NCBI RefSeq assembly: GCF_024347295.1 | Contig: NZ_AP025458.1 | Coordinates: forward strand, 2,852,001 to 2,916,000 | Source: Vibrio artabrorum | GTDB lineage: Bacteria > Pseudomonadota > Gammaproteobacteria > Enterobacterales > Vibrionaceae | Direction: 5' to 3' | Length of the DNA: 64,000 bases | In this document: positions 12,566 through 35,132 of the stretch, piece by piece | Layout of the letters: the number at the start of each line of letters is the position of its first letter | How positions within the stretch are numbered: position 1 is the first letter of the stretch | The notes under the pieces: model-generated | Databases searched by the model: none | What the model saw: only the letters and a program-made list of their open reading frames with translations | Told to the model about the DNA's origin: nothing | Translations under genes and position numbers: made by a program

Positions 12566-13489
12566 ATGAGTCCATATATGTCATTCGACCGCGAACGTTG
12601 GTCCGAGCTAAGGAATTTAGTTCCGATGACACTTTCTGAAAGCGACTTAAAAGAGCTGCAAGGCATCAATGAAAAGCTCACTATGGAAGAGGCAGTAGAG
12701 ATCTACTTACCGCTATCTCGTCTATTGAACCTCTATGTGGCAGCCAGACAGAATAGAAACTCGGTGCTCCACCAATTTCTAGATAAGAAAGAAAAAGCGC
12801 CGCCTTTTATCATCGGTATTGCGGGTAGTGTTGCCGTTGGTAAGAGCACGACTGCACGATTGCTTAAAGCCCTACTCTCGCGCTGGGAGAACCATCCGAA
12901 AGTCGAGCTAGTGACGACAGACGGTTTCTTATACCCAAATGAAGTGCTGGAAGAGAAAGGGTTGATGAGTAAGAAAGGCTTCCCCGAGTCTTACGACATC
13001 AAGCGTCTAGTGAACTTTGTCTCTGATGTGAAGGCGTGCAAACGAAATGTCACCGCACCGGTATACTCGCACCTAACTTACAACATTACTGATGATGTTA
13101 AGTGTGTCGACCTACCCGATGTACTTATTATTGAAGGGCTAAACGTCTTGCAAAGTGGTATGAATTATCCGCATGAACCACATCGTGTTTTCATATCCGA
13201 TTTTCTCGATTTCTCACTCTATGTCGATGCGGATAGCAAGCAAATAAAAGAGTGGTATATCAACCGTTTCATGAAATTTCGAGATGGGGCATTCACCAAG
13301 CCTGACTCCTACTTTCATCATTATACACGACTCTCAAATCAAGCGGCATTGGATAAGGCAGAAGAAATCTGGAGCTCAATCAATGGTTTGAACCTAGAGC
13401 AGAATATCCTTCCAACAAGAGAAAGAGCTCACTTGATCTTGCATAAAGGTGCTGATCATATGGTTGAAGAAGTGTTACTCAGAAAATAA
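12566..13489 (+). CDS. coaA: Type I pantothenate kinase
   Basis: Phosphorylates pantothenate, the first and rate-setting step of coenzyme A synthesis. 307 aa with the ATG at 12566 ([12 protein letters not shown]), which aligns with the internal MTPYLQFDR of E. coli; an in-frame TTG at 12542 would add 8 residues and cannot be excluded. P-loop GSVAVGKS at about 87-94, then [25 protein letters not shown] and [12 protein letters not shown]; the C-terminus [12 protein letters not shown] is family-typical. Encoded opposite to birA with a 7-bp convergent gap, as in E. coli synteny. Confidence 0.95.
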   Translation: MSPYMSFDRERWSELRNLVPMTLSESDLKELQGINEKLTMEEAVEIYLPLSRLLNLYVAARQNRNSVLHQFLDKKEKAPPFIIGIAGSVAVGKSTTARLLKALLSRWENHPKVELVTTDGFLYPNEVLEEKGLMSKKGFPESYDIKRLVNFVSDVKACKRNVTAPVYSHLTYNITDDVKCVDLPDVLIIEGLNVLQSGMNYPHEPHRVFISDFLDFSLYVDADSKQIKEWYINRFMKFRDGAFTKPDSYFHHYTRLSNQAALDKAEEIWSSINGLNLEQNILPTRERAHLILHKGADHMVEEVLLRK

Positions 13490-13496
13490 TAACGCT

Positions 13497-14462
13497 TTAA
13501 TCCCCTTTTCTTAGTGATATCTCGCCACCGATATAACTTTCGATGCCGTTAGCCGTTTTGAGTAATATAGCACCTTGTGCATCGATCCCTTGTACGATAC
13601 CTTCAATTTCCCTAGGTCCAATGATAAGTCTTACATTGCGACCTAAGAAATTATCTAAACGATTCCATCGACTTACAAAGTTAGACATCCCTTTGAGTTC
13701 GTAATCAACAAGTGTTTTATTCCATGCGTTAATCAGAACTTGGGCGAGGTCATTTCGATCGGGCACTTGTCCATCACACACTTCTTTTAATGAAGTCCAT
13801 GGCTGTCCAATACCGGATATTGTGGGCTCCATGGATAGGTTAAGCCCTAAACCAATCACAATATGAGCAGCACCACCAGATTGACCTGACAACTCGACTA
13901 AAATGCCTGCGAGCTTCTTGTCATTGTGGTAAAGGTCGTTCGGCCATTTGAGCTTTACACCTTCTACGCCCATTTCTTCCAAAGCTTCAACAACAGCGAC
14001 ACCAACCACAAGGCTTAAGCCCATTGCGGCAGCCATCCCTGCGTCGAGTCTCCAATACATTGAAAGATAGAGGTTTGCACCGAATGGCGACACCCACTCT
14101 CGTCCACGACGCCCACGGCCCGCTGTTTGATATTCCGCAATACAGACAGAACCCGATTCGAGGGTGTTAGTACGCTCTAATAGGTGTTGGTTTGTAGAAC
14201 CTATAATGGGAATCAGTTCAAGAGAAGCATCGCGACTAACTGCAGACAATTTTTCTTGGTCAAGCATATCTAAACGGCTGGCTAGCTTGTAACCCTTGCC
14301 TTGTACTCGATAGATATCTAAACCCCACTCTTGAATACCCTTAATATGCTTACTTATCGCCGCTCGTGACACACCAATCATTTCACCTAGGTCTTCACCT
14401 GAATGAAACTCACCGTCAGCAAGGCATCTCAATAGTGCAAGCTTGGTACTGTGTTCTCTCAT
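13497..14462 (-). CDS. birA: Bifunctional biotin-protein ligase / biotin operon repressor
   Basis: 321 aa. The N-terminal helix-turn-helix (about 20-46, SGEDLGEMIGVSRAAISKHI) binds the bio operator. The catalytic domain carries GRGRRGREW (115-123), which holds biotinyl-AMP, KWPNDL (172-177) and the following KKLAGILVE lysine. A small SH3-like C-terminal domain follows. It attaches biotin to AccB and, when unused, represses biotin synthesis genes (family knowledge). The ATG overlaps the murB stop (ATGA), so the two are translationally coupled, the same murB-birA pair as in E. coli. Confidence 0.96.
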   Translation of the reverse strand: MREHSTKLALLRCLADGEFHSGEDLGEMIGVSRAAISKHIKGIQEWGLDIYRVQGKGYKLASRLDMLDQEKLSAVSRDASLELIPIIGSTNQHLLERTNTLESGSVCIAEYQTAGRGRRGREWVSPFGANLYLSMYWRLDAGMAAAMGLSLVVGVAVVEALEEMGVEGVKLKWPNDLYHNDKKLAGILVELSGQSGGAAHIVIGLGLNLSMEPTISGIGQPWTSLKEVCDGQVPDRNDLAQVLINAWNKTLVDYELKGMSNFVSRWNRLDNFLGRNVRLIIGPREIEGIVQGIDAQGAILLKTANGIESYIGGEISLRKGD

Positions 14463-15505
14463 GCCAATGACCCCAAAGCCTTGTCTAGGTTTGTCTCGCA
14501 GTCTCGTCCCATAAAGCGCACTTCATGTTCCAATCGAATATTGAATTTATTCAAGACGGACTGGCGCACTCGCTCTGCAAGCTTAAGGATATCCACAGCA
14601 GAAGCCTCATCATAATTGATAATAACCAATGCTTGGTTAGGGTGAACCTGAGCGCCACCTTCTGTCACACCCTTGAACTGGCATTGATCAATCAGCCAGC
14701 CAGCAGCAACTTTGATCATGTCATTACTCTCATAGCCGACAATATTTGGATATAGAGCTAACAAGCGATCAAAATGATCTTTGGTGATCACAGGGTTTTT
14801 GAAGAAACTGCCCGCATTCCCTTGTACTCTAGGGTCTGGCAGCTTACTTGAACGGATAGCACACACTTCATCAAATATAGTGCGAGGAGAGAGCGTATCG
14901 GCTGCTAGGCTTTTTAACGGGCCGTAGTGATTACATGGCTCCCACTCTTTCGGCAACGTTAAACCAATCGCCACCACAATCGCTTTACCGTAGAGAGCGT
15001 GTTTGAAAATAGAATCTCGGTAACCAAAGAGACACTCTTTCCTGCTTAATCGCTTAACTGTATAAGTATCCAGACATAGGATATCGACATACTCGCATAC
15101 GTCTTGTAGCTCAACACCATACGCACCAATATTTTGAATCGGAGCAGAGCCTGAACAGCCGGGTATCATTGCTAGGTTTTCTAGACCACCCAGCCCTTTA
15201 TCCACACTCCATTCAACCAAACTTGGCCAATCCTCGCCACCACTTACATGCAGTAGGTGATGACTGTCCGTCTCAGTCAGCTCAATCCCGGCTAATTTAT
15301 TCACAATGACCAGGCCAGCGAAGTGCTCAGTAAAAAGCATATTGCTACCCTTACCCAGTATTAACTTGGGTAAAGCTGACCATTTAGGGTCTTTGTAAAG
15401 CGAAATCAGTTCTTCGATAGTGGTGACTTCAAGCAACGCATCACACGTCTGATCGATAGAAAAAGTATGAACATTTTTTAAACTAGCATTGAGATGGAAT
15501 TGCAT
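14459..15505 (-). CDS. murB: UDP-N-acetylenolpyruvoylglucosamine reductase
   Basis: FAD enzyme reducing UDP-GlcNAc-enolpyruvate to UDP-MurNAc in peptidoglycan synthesis. 348 aa from the ATG at 15505 (MQFHLNASLKNVHTF); a TTG 12 bp upstream was rejected. FAD-binding GKGSNMLF near residue 52, the PGCSGSAPIQNIGAYG loop, and the catalytic Ser in GNAGSFFKNP identify it as type I MurB. It starts the murB-birA operon and overlaps the possible long form of the divergent GNAT gene. Confidence 0.96.
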   Translation of the reverse strand: MQFHLNASLKNVHTFSIDQTCDALLEVTTIEELISLYKDPKWSALPKLILGKGSNMLFTEHFAGLVIVNKLAGIELTETDSHHLLHVSGGEDWPSLVEWSVDKGLGGLENLAMIPGCSGSAPIQNIGAYGVELQDVCEYVDILCLDTYTVKRLSRKECLFGYRDSIFKHALYGKAIVVAIGLTLPKEWEPCNHYGPLKSLAADTLSPRTIFDEVCAIRSSKLPDPRVQGNAGSFFKNPVITKDHFDRLLALYPNIVGYESNDMIKVAAGWLIDQCQFKGVTEGGAQVHPNQALVIINYDEASAVDILKLAERVRQSVLNKFNIRLEHEVRFMGRDCETNLDKALGSLA

Positions 15506-15571
15506 GACGATATTCAATTAATTTACACTGCAGCCATTCTACAGCAGATAAACCAATGGCGCAGTGACAGA

Positions 15572-16015
15572 ATGAACAATGTCATCATTACTCAACTAGA
15601 GCCTATCAAGGTTCCTTTAGTTAAACGTTTCTATAAAGAGCATTACCCAACAGGGAAAGCCAATAAAAGTGAATTGATCTTTTCATTATTGCTAGATGAC
15701 GAGCTGTGCGGTGTCGTGCGTTTTCGTACAATAGAAAATAATCGCTTGCTGACTGGAATGGCGATATCAAAACAACATCGTGGTAAGCAATTAGGCTCCC
15801 AGCTTATGGATTATTGTGCGCAACATACGCTTACGGAAGACGACTACTGCTTTGCGTACACTCATCTCACCAATTTTTACACTCGACACCAATTCGTACA
15901 AGTAGACCCTAAAGATCTGCCAAACGGTTTAAGAGTTTTATACGAGCGCTATTCGAATAGCGGAAAAGATCTCATTCCTATGCATTATCAGAAAAATTGT
16001 CACAGAATGCCCTGA
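15572..16015 (+). CDS. GNAT-family N-acetyltransferase
   Basis: 147 aa from the ATG at 15572 (MNNVIITQLEPIKV). An earlier in-frame ATG at 15494 would overlap murB by 12 bp and add 26 residues. The acetyl-CoA binding motif A is visible as ISKQHRGKQLGSQLMDYC, after a beta strand LCGVVRF; the C-terminal part (FYTRHQFVQV) fits the GNAT fold. The acceptor substrate cannot be told. It sits between murB and pssA, probably on its own promoter. Similar single-domain GNATs occur at this locus in vibrios, to my recollection. Confidence 0.75.
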   Translation: MNNVIITQLEPIKVPLVKRFYKEHYPTGKANKSELIFSLLLDDELCGVVRFRTIENNRLLTGMAISKQHRGKQLGSQLMDYCAQHTLTEDDYCFAYTHLTNFYTRHQFVQVDPKDLPNGLRVLYERYSNSGKDLIPMHYQKNCHRMP

Positions 16016-16094
16016 TTATCTAGTATTTAAGGCTAACCCTTTGGTAAAATTAAAGGTTAGCAATTTTGCATATTTTTAAGGTAAAACAGTCAAT

Positions 16095-17435
16095 ATGATT
16101 GCCAGTAGGAATCCATTCATACAGTTGCCAACCATAGCGCAGAATCCTGACAAGTTTGAAGTACTACTATCAGCGCAAGAGTTTCGAACTCGCCTACTTG
16201 ATGAGATATCTCGCGCAACGACTCGTATTAGTTTAGTCGCTTTGTATCTTGAAGATGATGAGGCTGGCCGTGAGATCCTAACTGCCTTATATGAAGCAAA
16301 GCAAAATAATCCAGCATTAGACGTGAGCGTTTGTGTTGATTGGCACCGAGCACAGCGCGGATTGATTGGCGCAGAGTCTTCTGAAGGCAATGCAGCCATG
16401 TATAAAGAGTTCGCAGAAAAATATCAGCATTCTGTACCTGTCTATGGCATTCCAGTTCGCGGCAAAGAAGTCTTTGGCGTGTTGCACTTAAAAGGCTTTA
16501 TCGTCGATGACACCGTGATATACAGCGGTGCAAGCCTTAACAATATCTACCTGAATTACCATGACCGCTATCGCTTTGATCGTTACCACGTTTTAAACAA
16601 CGCAGCGCTTGCTGACTCAATGTTTACGTACGTGCACGAACAGATGGTTGCGGACAGCGCTGTTTATGACTTGGCTGACAAAAATAAACCAATGACTAAA
16701 GAGTTAAAACCAGCGATTCGCCAGTTCCGAGCTTTGCTAGCACGATCTCAGTATCAATTCGATGGTCAAGAGGTTTCAACAGACCAAGTTGCTATAACAC
16801 CATTGGTTGGTATCGGTAAGAGACGTAACCGTCTGAATCAGGGAATCAATCAACTCGTAGCGCAAGCTAAAGATGAAATCTTTATCTGCACGCCATACTT
16901 CAACTTCCCACCGAGCCTCGCTAAAGAAGTGAAGAAAGCGCTTAAGCGTGGCGTAAAGGTCAGCATTGTTGTTGGCGATAAAACAGCTAATGATTTCTTT
17001 ATCTCGCCAGAAGAAGAATTTAAAACAATTGGTGGTTTGCCATACCTTTACGAATTGAACTTACGTCATTTCGCTAAAGCCAATGAAGCTCATATTGCTA
17101 GCCGCAATCTATCAATTCGACTATGGCAACACGATTCAAATAGCTTCCACCTAAAGGGGATTTGGGTCGATAAACGCTATATGCTGCTAACGGGTAATAA
17201 CCTAAACCCTCGCGCATGGAAATTAGATCTAGAGAATGGCATTTTTATCCAAGACAACTACCACCACCTAACAGACAAGTTTCAGGCTGAAGTGGATAAC
17301 ATCCTTCAACACACTCAGCTTATCTGTACTTATAAGCAGTTAGACAAGGTAGAGAGCTACCCGATGGAAGTTCAGAAGTTGATTCGCAAGATCACTCGGG
17401 TAAAAGCCGACAGAATACTCAAACAAATACTGTAA
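16095..17435 (+). CDS. pssA: CDP-diacylglycerol-serine O-phosphatidyltransferase
   Basis: 446 aa (E. coli PssA 451), a phospholipase-D superfamily enzyme making phosphatidylserine, the precursor of phosphatidylethanolamine. Two HxK motifs are present: HLKGFIVDD at about 131-139 followed by SGASLNN, and HLKGIWVDK near 352 followed by GNNLNPRAW. There is no transmembrane segment, which fits the ribosome/membrane-peripheral gram-negative type. It is followed by a strong terminator at 17464-17490. Confidence 0.95.
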   Translation: MIASRNPFIQLPTIAQNPDKFEVLLSAQEFRTRLLDEISRATTRISLVALYLEDDEAGREILTALYEAKQNNPALDVSVCVDWHRAQRGLIGAESSEGNAAMYKEFAEKYQHSVPVYGIPVRGKEVFGVLHLKGFIVDDTVIYSGASLNNIYLNYHDRYRFDRYHVLNNAALADSMFTYVHEQMVADSAVYDLADKNKPMTKELKPAIRQFRALLARSQYQFDGQEVSTDQVAITPLVGIGKRRNRLNQGINQLVAQAKDEIFICTPYFNFPPSLAKEVKKALKRGVKVSIVVGDKTANDFFISPEEEFKTIGGLPYLYELNLRHFAKANEAHIASRNLSIRLWQHDSNSFHLKGIWVDKRYMLLTGNNLNPRAWKLDLENGIFIQDNYHHLTDKFQAEVDNILQHTQLICTYKQLDKVESYPMEVQKLIRKITRVKADRILKQIL

Positions 17436-17463
17436 TCGATGTATTAGAAGATACTATTTATCA

Positions 17464-17490
17464 ACGCCTAGCAAACGCTAGGCGTTTTTG
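17464..17490 (+). terminator. Rho-independent terminator of pssA
   Basis: ACGCCTAG-CAAA-CGCTAGGCGTTTTT, about 30 bp after the pssA stop. Stem plus T-run on the plus strand. Confidence 0.9.
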
Positions 17491-17662
17491 TATCTATCAA
17501 ACATACAAAACGACCATATATTTCTCTCAAACGAGACCAATCCTTTTCGATAGACATACAGAGCCAAATAAATAGAGAAATAACTAGGGTCAATGTGTAT
17601 AAGCATACTGCGGAGGAGGGCTCTTCGCTTGTTCAATAGCGAAAACTCTATGTATCAAACGT

Positions 17663-17693
17663 AAAAAAGCCTCGCTATTGCTAGCGAGGCTTC
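17663..17693 (-). terminator. Terminator of the rrn/tRNA-Asp unit
   Basis: Minus strand AAGCCTCGCTAG-CAAT-AGCGAGGCTTTTTT, located 9-39 bp after tRNA-Asp. It is the only strong rho-independent terminator found after any of the three rRNA operons. The rest of 17491-17701 holds no gene. Confidence 0.88.
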
Positions 17694-17701
17694 TTAATAA
17701 G

Positions 17702-17778
17702 TGGCGGAGTGGACGGGACTCGAACCCGCGACCCCCGGCGTGACAGGCCGGTATTCTAACCAACTGAACTACCACTCC
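17702..17778 (-). tRNA. tRNA-Asp (GTC)
   Basis: Minus strand acceptor GGAGTGG/CCACTCC, anticodon loop CTGTCAC (GTC), encoded CCA, 77 nt. It lies about 65 bp downstream of the 5S gene, so it is probably the distal tRNA of the left rRNA operon, a common position for tRNA-Asp in gammaproteobacteria. Confidence 0.96.
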
Positions 17779-17843
17779 GCAGTGGTCAACTCACTAAGTG
17801 AGCGTCCATATCTCCAGGTCGGTCAACCTAAAGATTTAATTTA

Positions 17844-17963
17844 AAGCCTGGCGATGTCCTACTCTCACATGGGGAAGCCCCACACTACCATCGGCGCTAT
17901 TGTGTTTCACTTCTGAGTTCGGCATGGAATCAGGTGGGTCCACAATGCTATGGTCGCCAAGCA
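17844..17963 (-). rRNA. rrf: 5S ribosomal RNA, left operon
   Basis: About 120 nt. It starts TGCTTGGCGACC and ends GCCAGGCTT on the minus strand, with the conserved CCATGCCGAACTCAGAAGTG core. Identical in the stretch read to the other two copies. Followed by tRNA-Asp. Confidence 0.95.
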
Positions 17964-18096
17964 AATTTTGCTTTTACTTTCAGTTTTTTAAAAACTGAAG
18001 GCAAAATAATCTGGAAAACTGATTTAAAAGTCTATCTCTTCAAACGCATTCAAGGTCTGTCTTTCTATTGAGTCCACAAAACCCCTTGGGTGTTGT

Positions 18097-20990
<2,894 letters not shown>

Positions 20991-21341
20991 ATACAACCCG
21001 AAAGGGTCTTGTGTATGATACAAATTTGCTTTCACTTTTAAAAAGTGAAGACAAAAAGCAACCAAGGTTTTTGGTTGTCATTAAGAAGGGTTAATTCTTA
21101 ATAACTGTTTGCCGGACTCAATTGTGATTCAAACAAGTTTGAATCGAATACAAGACACTTGAATGTGTTTGTTGTGTTTATCTAATGAAAGATAAACATT
21201 GAGAACTTTTAAATTTGATTGAATTACTCGTAAGTAAATCAATCAGTCAGCTTTCCAAATTGTTAAAGAGCTTGATTCAATAAATTGAACCATTTTTAAA
21301 GACTCTCGTAAGACTTTTTATCTAACAAGAACGCTTAAAGA

Positions 21342-21417
21342 TGGTGGAGCTATGCGGGATCGAACCGCAGACCTCCTGCGTGCAAGGCAGGCGCTCTCCC
21401 AGCTGAGCTATAGCCCC
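21342..21417 (-). tRNA. tRNA-Ala (TGC), rrn spacer
   Basis: Acceptor GGGGCTA/TAGCTCC, anticodon loop CTTGCAC (TGC), encoded CCA, 76 nt. Distal tRNA of the Ile-Ala spacer. A spacer boxA (21259-21271) lies between it and 23S. Confidence 0.96.
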
Positions 21418-21431
21418 ATCTAGGTCGATAT

Positions 21432-21508
21432 TGGTGGGTCTGAGTGGACTTGAACCACCGACCTCCCGCTTATCAGGCGAGCGCTCTAACCAGCTGAGCT
21501 ACAGACCC
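21432..21508 (-). tRNA. tRNA-Ile (GAT), rrn spacer
   Basis: Acceptor GGGTCTG/CAGACCC, anticodon loop CTGATAA (GAT), encoded CCA, 77 nt. First tRNA after the left 16S gene. Confidence 0.96.
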
Positions 21509-21575
21509 AATATCGTCTCTTAACTTTTCTAAACCTAATCAATCTGTGTGGACACTCATCGTAAGTATCTTCGTA

Positions 21576-23130
<1,555 letters not shown>

Positions 23131-23363
23131 AAGATTTTGTCGACTCAACGAATACTGACTTCAAAACTACAAAAAGTAATTCTAAAGCTATTATCATTCC
23201 AACAGAATGATAATGAATTGACTGTGCCAAGACTAAGTAAACTTAATCTCGATTGGTCACTCAGTTCATTGAAATCAATTTTGATTCCGAAGAATCTGTT
23301 TTATCTAATGATAAAACGTTTTGATATTCATCAACGAGTGCCCACACAGATTGATAGGTTTAA

Positions 23364-23458
23364 ATTGTTAAAGAGCTTGTTCTCTAAAAAGAGAACGCTT
23401 TCAGTGCCTTAGCACTTAAGCAGGACGCGTATAATACGCTTTCCACTTTGAAAGTCAA
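23364..23458 (-). promoter_or_regulatory. rrn promoter and leader boxA, left operon
   Basis: Minus strand: -35 TTGACT (23458-23453), 16-bp spacer, -10 TATTAT (23436-23431), GC-rich discriminator ACGCGTCC, then boxA GCTCTTTAACAAT (23376-23364) about 60 bp into the leader. BoxA recruits the Nus antitermination complex (family knowledge). The promoter lies only about 70 bp from the upstream 5S gene. Confidence 0.75.
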
Positions 23459-23525
23459 CATAATATTCTAAGTTTTTACTCAGAAAACTATGTTGACTCA
23501 TCTCTTTCGAGATAAGTCGAAATTA

Positions 23526-23645
23526 AAGCCTGGCGATGTCCTACTCTCACATGGGGAAGCCCCACACTACCATCGGCGCTATTGTGTTTCACTTCTGAGT
23601 TCGGCATGGAATCAGGTGGGTCCACAATGCTATGGTCGCCAAGCA
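23526..23645 (-). rRNA. rrf: 5S ribosomal RNA, middle operon
   Basis: About 120 nt, same sequence as the left copy as far as read. It ends about 70 bp before the left operon promoter. No T-tract terminator is seen in between, only a short GAAA-loop stem (ATCTC/GAGAT) at about 23498-23517. Confidence 0.95.
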
Positions 23646-23778
23646 AATTTTGCTTTTACTTTCAGTTTTTTAAAAACTGAAGGCAAAATAATCTGGAAAA
23701 CTGATTTAAAAGTCTATCTCTTCAAACGCATTCAAGGTCTGGTCTTTCTTTGAGTCCACAAAACCCCTTGGGTGTTGT

Positions 23779-26672
<2,894 letters not shown>

Positions 26673-27113
26673 ATACAACCCGAAAGGGTCTTGTGTATGA
26701 TACAAATTTGCTTTCACTTTCAAAAAGTGAAGACAAAAAGCAACCAAGGTTTTTGGTTGTCATTAAGAAGGGTTAATTCTTAATGACTGTTTGCCGGACT
26801 CAATTGTGATTCAAACAAGTTTGAATCGAATACAAGACACTTGAATGTGTTTGTTGTGTCTATCTAATGAAAGATAAACATTGAGAACTTTTAAATTTGA
26901 TTAACTTAATCACAGCTTGAGCTGTTTGATTTCACTTTTTAAAGTGAAAACCAATTAAGTAATCAGTCAGCTTTCCAAATTGTTAAAGAGCATGAGATTT
27001 TAAGAACCAGTGTTCTAAAATTCACATTTTCTAAAGATTCTCACCGTCAAAGACTCCAACCAACAACAAAAGAAGTGGTTTGGATATGATGATAACCAAG
27101 AATATTTAGAGAA

Positions 27114-27189
27114 TGGTGGGCGATACCGGGCTCGAACCAGTGACCCCCTGCTTGTAAGGCAGGTGCTCTCCCAACTGAGCTAATCGCCC
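27114..27189 (-). tRNA. tRNA-Val (TAC), rrn spacer
   Basis: Acceptor GGGCGAT/ATCGCCC, anticodon loop CTTACAA (TAC), encoded CCA, 76 nt. Third spacer tRNA of the middle operon. Confidence 0.96.
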
Positions 27190-27214
27190 CAAATTTTATT
27201 TCCTTGGGAGGAAA

Positions 27215-27290
27215 TGGTGGGTCGTGCAGGATTCGAACCTGCGACCAATTGATTAAAAGTCAACTGCTCTACCAACTGAGCTAACGACCC
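27215..27290 (-). tRNA. tRNA-Lys (TTT), rrn spacer
   Basis: Acceptor GGGTCGT/ACGACCC, anticodon loop CTTTTAA (TTT), encoded CCA, 76 nt. Second spacer tRNA. Confidence 0.96.
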
Positions 27291-27292
27291 AA

Positions 27293-27368
27293 TGGTATCC
27301 CGTAGGGGAGTCGAACCCCTGTTACCGCCGTGAAAGGGCGGTGTCCTAGGCCTCTAGACGAACGGGAC
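27293..27368 (-). tRNA. tRNA-Glu (TTC), rrn spacer
   Basis: Acceptor GTCCCGT/ACGGGAT with a G-U first pair, anticodon loop CTTTCAC (TTC), encoded CCA, 76 nt. It is only 2 bp from tRNA-Lys. E. coli rrnB, at the same chromosomal place, also has tRNA-Glu in its spacer. Confidence 0.96.
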
Positions 27369-27490
27369 ACTGCTAATTTATCTCCACTTTAAAAGCAGAA
27401 ACAAACTTCGAAGAACTTGGGAGTTCTTCATCTCTTTGCTTTTCTAAACCTAATCAATCTGTGTGGACACTCATCGTAAGTATCTTCGTA

Positions 27491-29045
<1,555 letters not shown>

Positions 29046-29277
29046 AAGATTTTGTCGACTCAACGAATACTGACTTCAAAACTACTATGTAATTTTAAAG
29101 CTATTACCATTCCAACAGAATGGTAATGAATTGACTGTGCCGAATAACTACAAGTAGTTAAACGTATTGGTCACTCAGTTCATTGAAATCAATTTTGATT
29201 CCGAAGAATCTGTTTTATCTAATGATAAAACGTTTTGATATTCATCAACGAGTGCCCACACAGATTGATAGGTTTAA

Positions 29278-29372
29278 ATTGTTAAAGAGCTTGTTCTCTA
29301 AAAAGAGAACGCTTTCAGTGCCTTAGCACTTAAGCAGGACGCGTATAATACGCTTTCCACTTTGAAAGTCAA
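29278..29372 (-). promoter_or_regulatory. rrn promoter and leader boxA, middle operon
   Basis: Same arrangement as the left operon: TTGACT (29372-29367), 16-bp spacer, TATTAT (29350-29345), discriminator ACGCGTCC, boxA GCTCTTTAACAAT (29290-29278). The sequence from promoter to boxA is a copy of the left operon's, pointing to duplication or gene conversion. Confidence 0.75.
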
Positions 29373-29439
29373 CATAATATTCTAAGTTTTTACTCAGAAA
29401 ACTATGTTGACTCATCTCTTTCGAGATAAGTCGAAATTA

Positions 29440-29559
29440 AAGCCTGGCGATGTCCTACTCTCACATGGGGAAGCCCCACACTACCATCGGCGCTATTGTG
29501 TTTCACTTCTGAGTTCGGCATGGAATCAGGTGGGTCCACAATGCTATGGTCGCCAAGCA
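29440..29559 (-). rRNA. rrf: 5S ribosomal RNA, right operon
   Basis: About 120 nt, same core as the other two copies. It lies 395 bp upstream of the middle 16S gene. Confidence 0.95.
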
Positions 29560-29654
29560 AATTTTAAAATTCGGAAAGCTAATCTAAAAGTTTCTCTTCA
29601 AACGCATTCAAGGTCTGTCTTTCTATTGAGTCCACAAAACCCCTTGGGTGTTGT

Positions 29655-32548
<2,894 letters not shown>

Positions 32549-32936
32549 ATACAACCCGAAAGGGTCTTGTGTATGATACAAATTTGCTTTCACTTTTAAA
32601 AAGTGAAGACAAAAAGCAACCAAGGTTTTTGGTTGTCATTAAGAAGGGTTAATTCTTAATGACTGTTTGCCGGACTCAATTGTGATTCAAACAAGTTTGA
32701 ATCGAATACAAGACACTTGAATGTGTTTGTTGTGTCTATCTAATGAAAGATAAACATTGAGAACTTTTAAATTTGATTGAATTACTCGTAAGTAATCAAT
32801 CAGTCAGCTTTCCAAATTGTTAAAGAGCATAAAGCAAAAAGCTTTAATCAATAACTTACGTTATTAATTAAAGCTCTGGCTTTAACTAAATCTAAACCAT
32901 CAATCTGTGTGGACACTCATCGTAAGTATCTTCGTA
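32549..32936 (-). other. tRNA-less 16S-23S spacer, right operon
   Basis: 388-bp internal transcribed spacer without a tRNA gene. It keeps the spacer boxA (GCTCTTTAACAAT, 32828-32816) and the stem-forming flanks of 16S and 23S used for RNase III processing. A tRNA-free rrn spacer is uncommon in Enterobacteria but known in vibrios (recollection). Confidence 0.7.
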
Positions 32937-34491
<1,555 letters not shown>

Positions 34492-34755
34492 AAGATTTTG
34501 TCGACTCAACGAATACTGACTTCAAAACTAATATTCATTCGCCTATTCGAAAATAAACAAAGAACATGTAATTCTAAAGCTATTACCATTCCAACAGAAT
34601 GATAATGAATTGACTGTGCCAAGACTAAGTAAACTTAATCTCGATTGGTCACTCAGTTCATTGAAATCAATTTTGATTCCGAAGAATCTGTTTTATCTAA
34701 CGATAAAACGTTTTGATATTCATCAACGAGTGCCCACACAGATTGATAGGTTTAA

Positions 34756-34838
34756 ATTGTTAAAGAGCACTAGCGTTTTGTGATTCACATCTCATTCGCT
34801 AGGGGTGCGTACTATACCTGCACAACTTAGAGAGTCAA
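34756..34838 (-). promoter_or_regulatory. rrn promoter and leader boxA, right operon
   Basis: TTGACT (34838-34833), 16-bp spacer, TATAGT (34816-34811), GC-rich discriminator ACGCACCCC, boxA TGCTCTTTAACAAT (34769-34756). Unlike the other two promoters, the -10 and discriminator are different and there is no upstream 5S, so this is the ancestral-looking leader of the cluster. Confidence 0.78.
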
Positions 34839-35132
34839 GGGTTATTTTCAAACCTTTTTTTCTCAACCGATTTGCTGTGTGACTTTCGTCTCACTCTGTG
34901 TCGGTGAGGCGGATTATAGAGAGTTCGACATGGAGCACAAGATCTTTTTTAAAGAAATCCTCTGATCGCCTAAAAAAGCCACCAGTTCCGCATTTTTCGA
35001 ATAAAAACTAAACATTTGAGGCTTATCACAGCAATATATTGGCAAAATGGAAACCATGAACGTAAGATTCATGTGTCTATTTTGTTAAGAGTAGACGCGT
35101 CTATTTCGTTTATTAATATGTAGTATTCCGAT
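34839..35132. other. Divergent intergenic region, rrn / RRM gene
   Basis: 294 bp with no gene. It must hold upstream activating sequences of the right rrn promoter (AT-rich stretch at 34845-34870) and the promoter of the RRM gene. A short inverted repeat GTCTA...TAGAC (about 35072-35094) lies 40-60 bp before the RRM start codon, in its probable 5' leader. Confidence 0.4.

Noticed and set aside
17590..17775. Minus-strand frame starting MVVQLVRIPACHAGGRGFESRP
   Set aside because: Translation of the tRNA-Asp gene and flanks, another classic tRNA artefact.
23498..23517. Stem-loop ATCTC-GAAA-GAGAT between 5S and the next rrn promoter as a terminator
   Set aside because: Stem of only 5 bp, no T-run after it on the minus strand; too weak to call.
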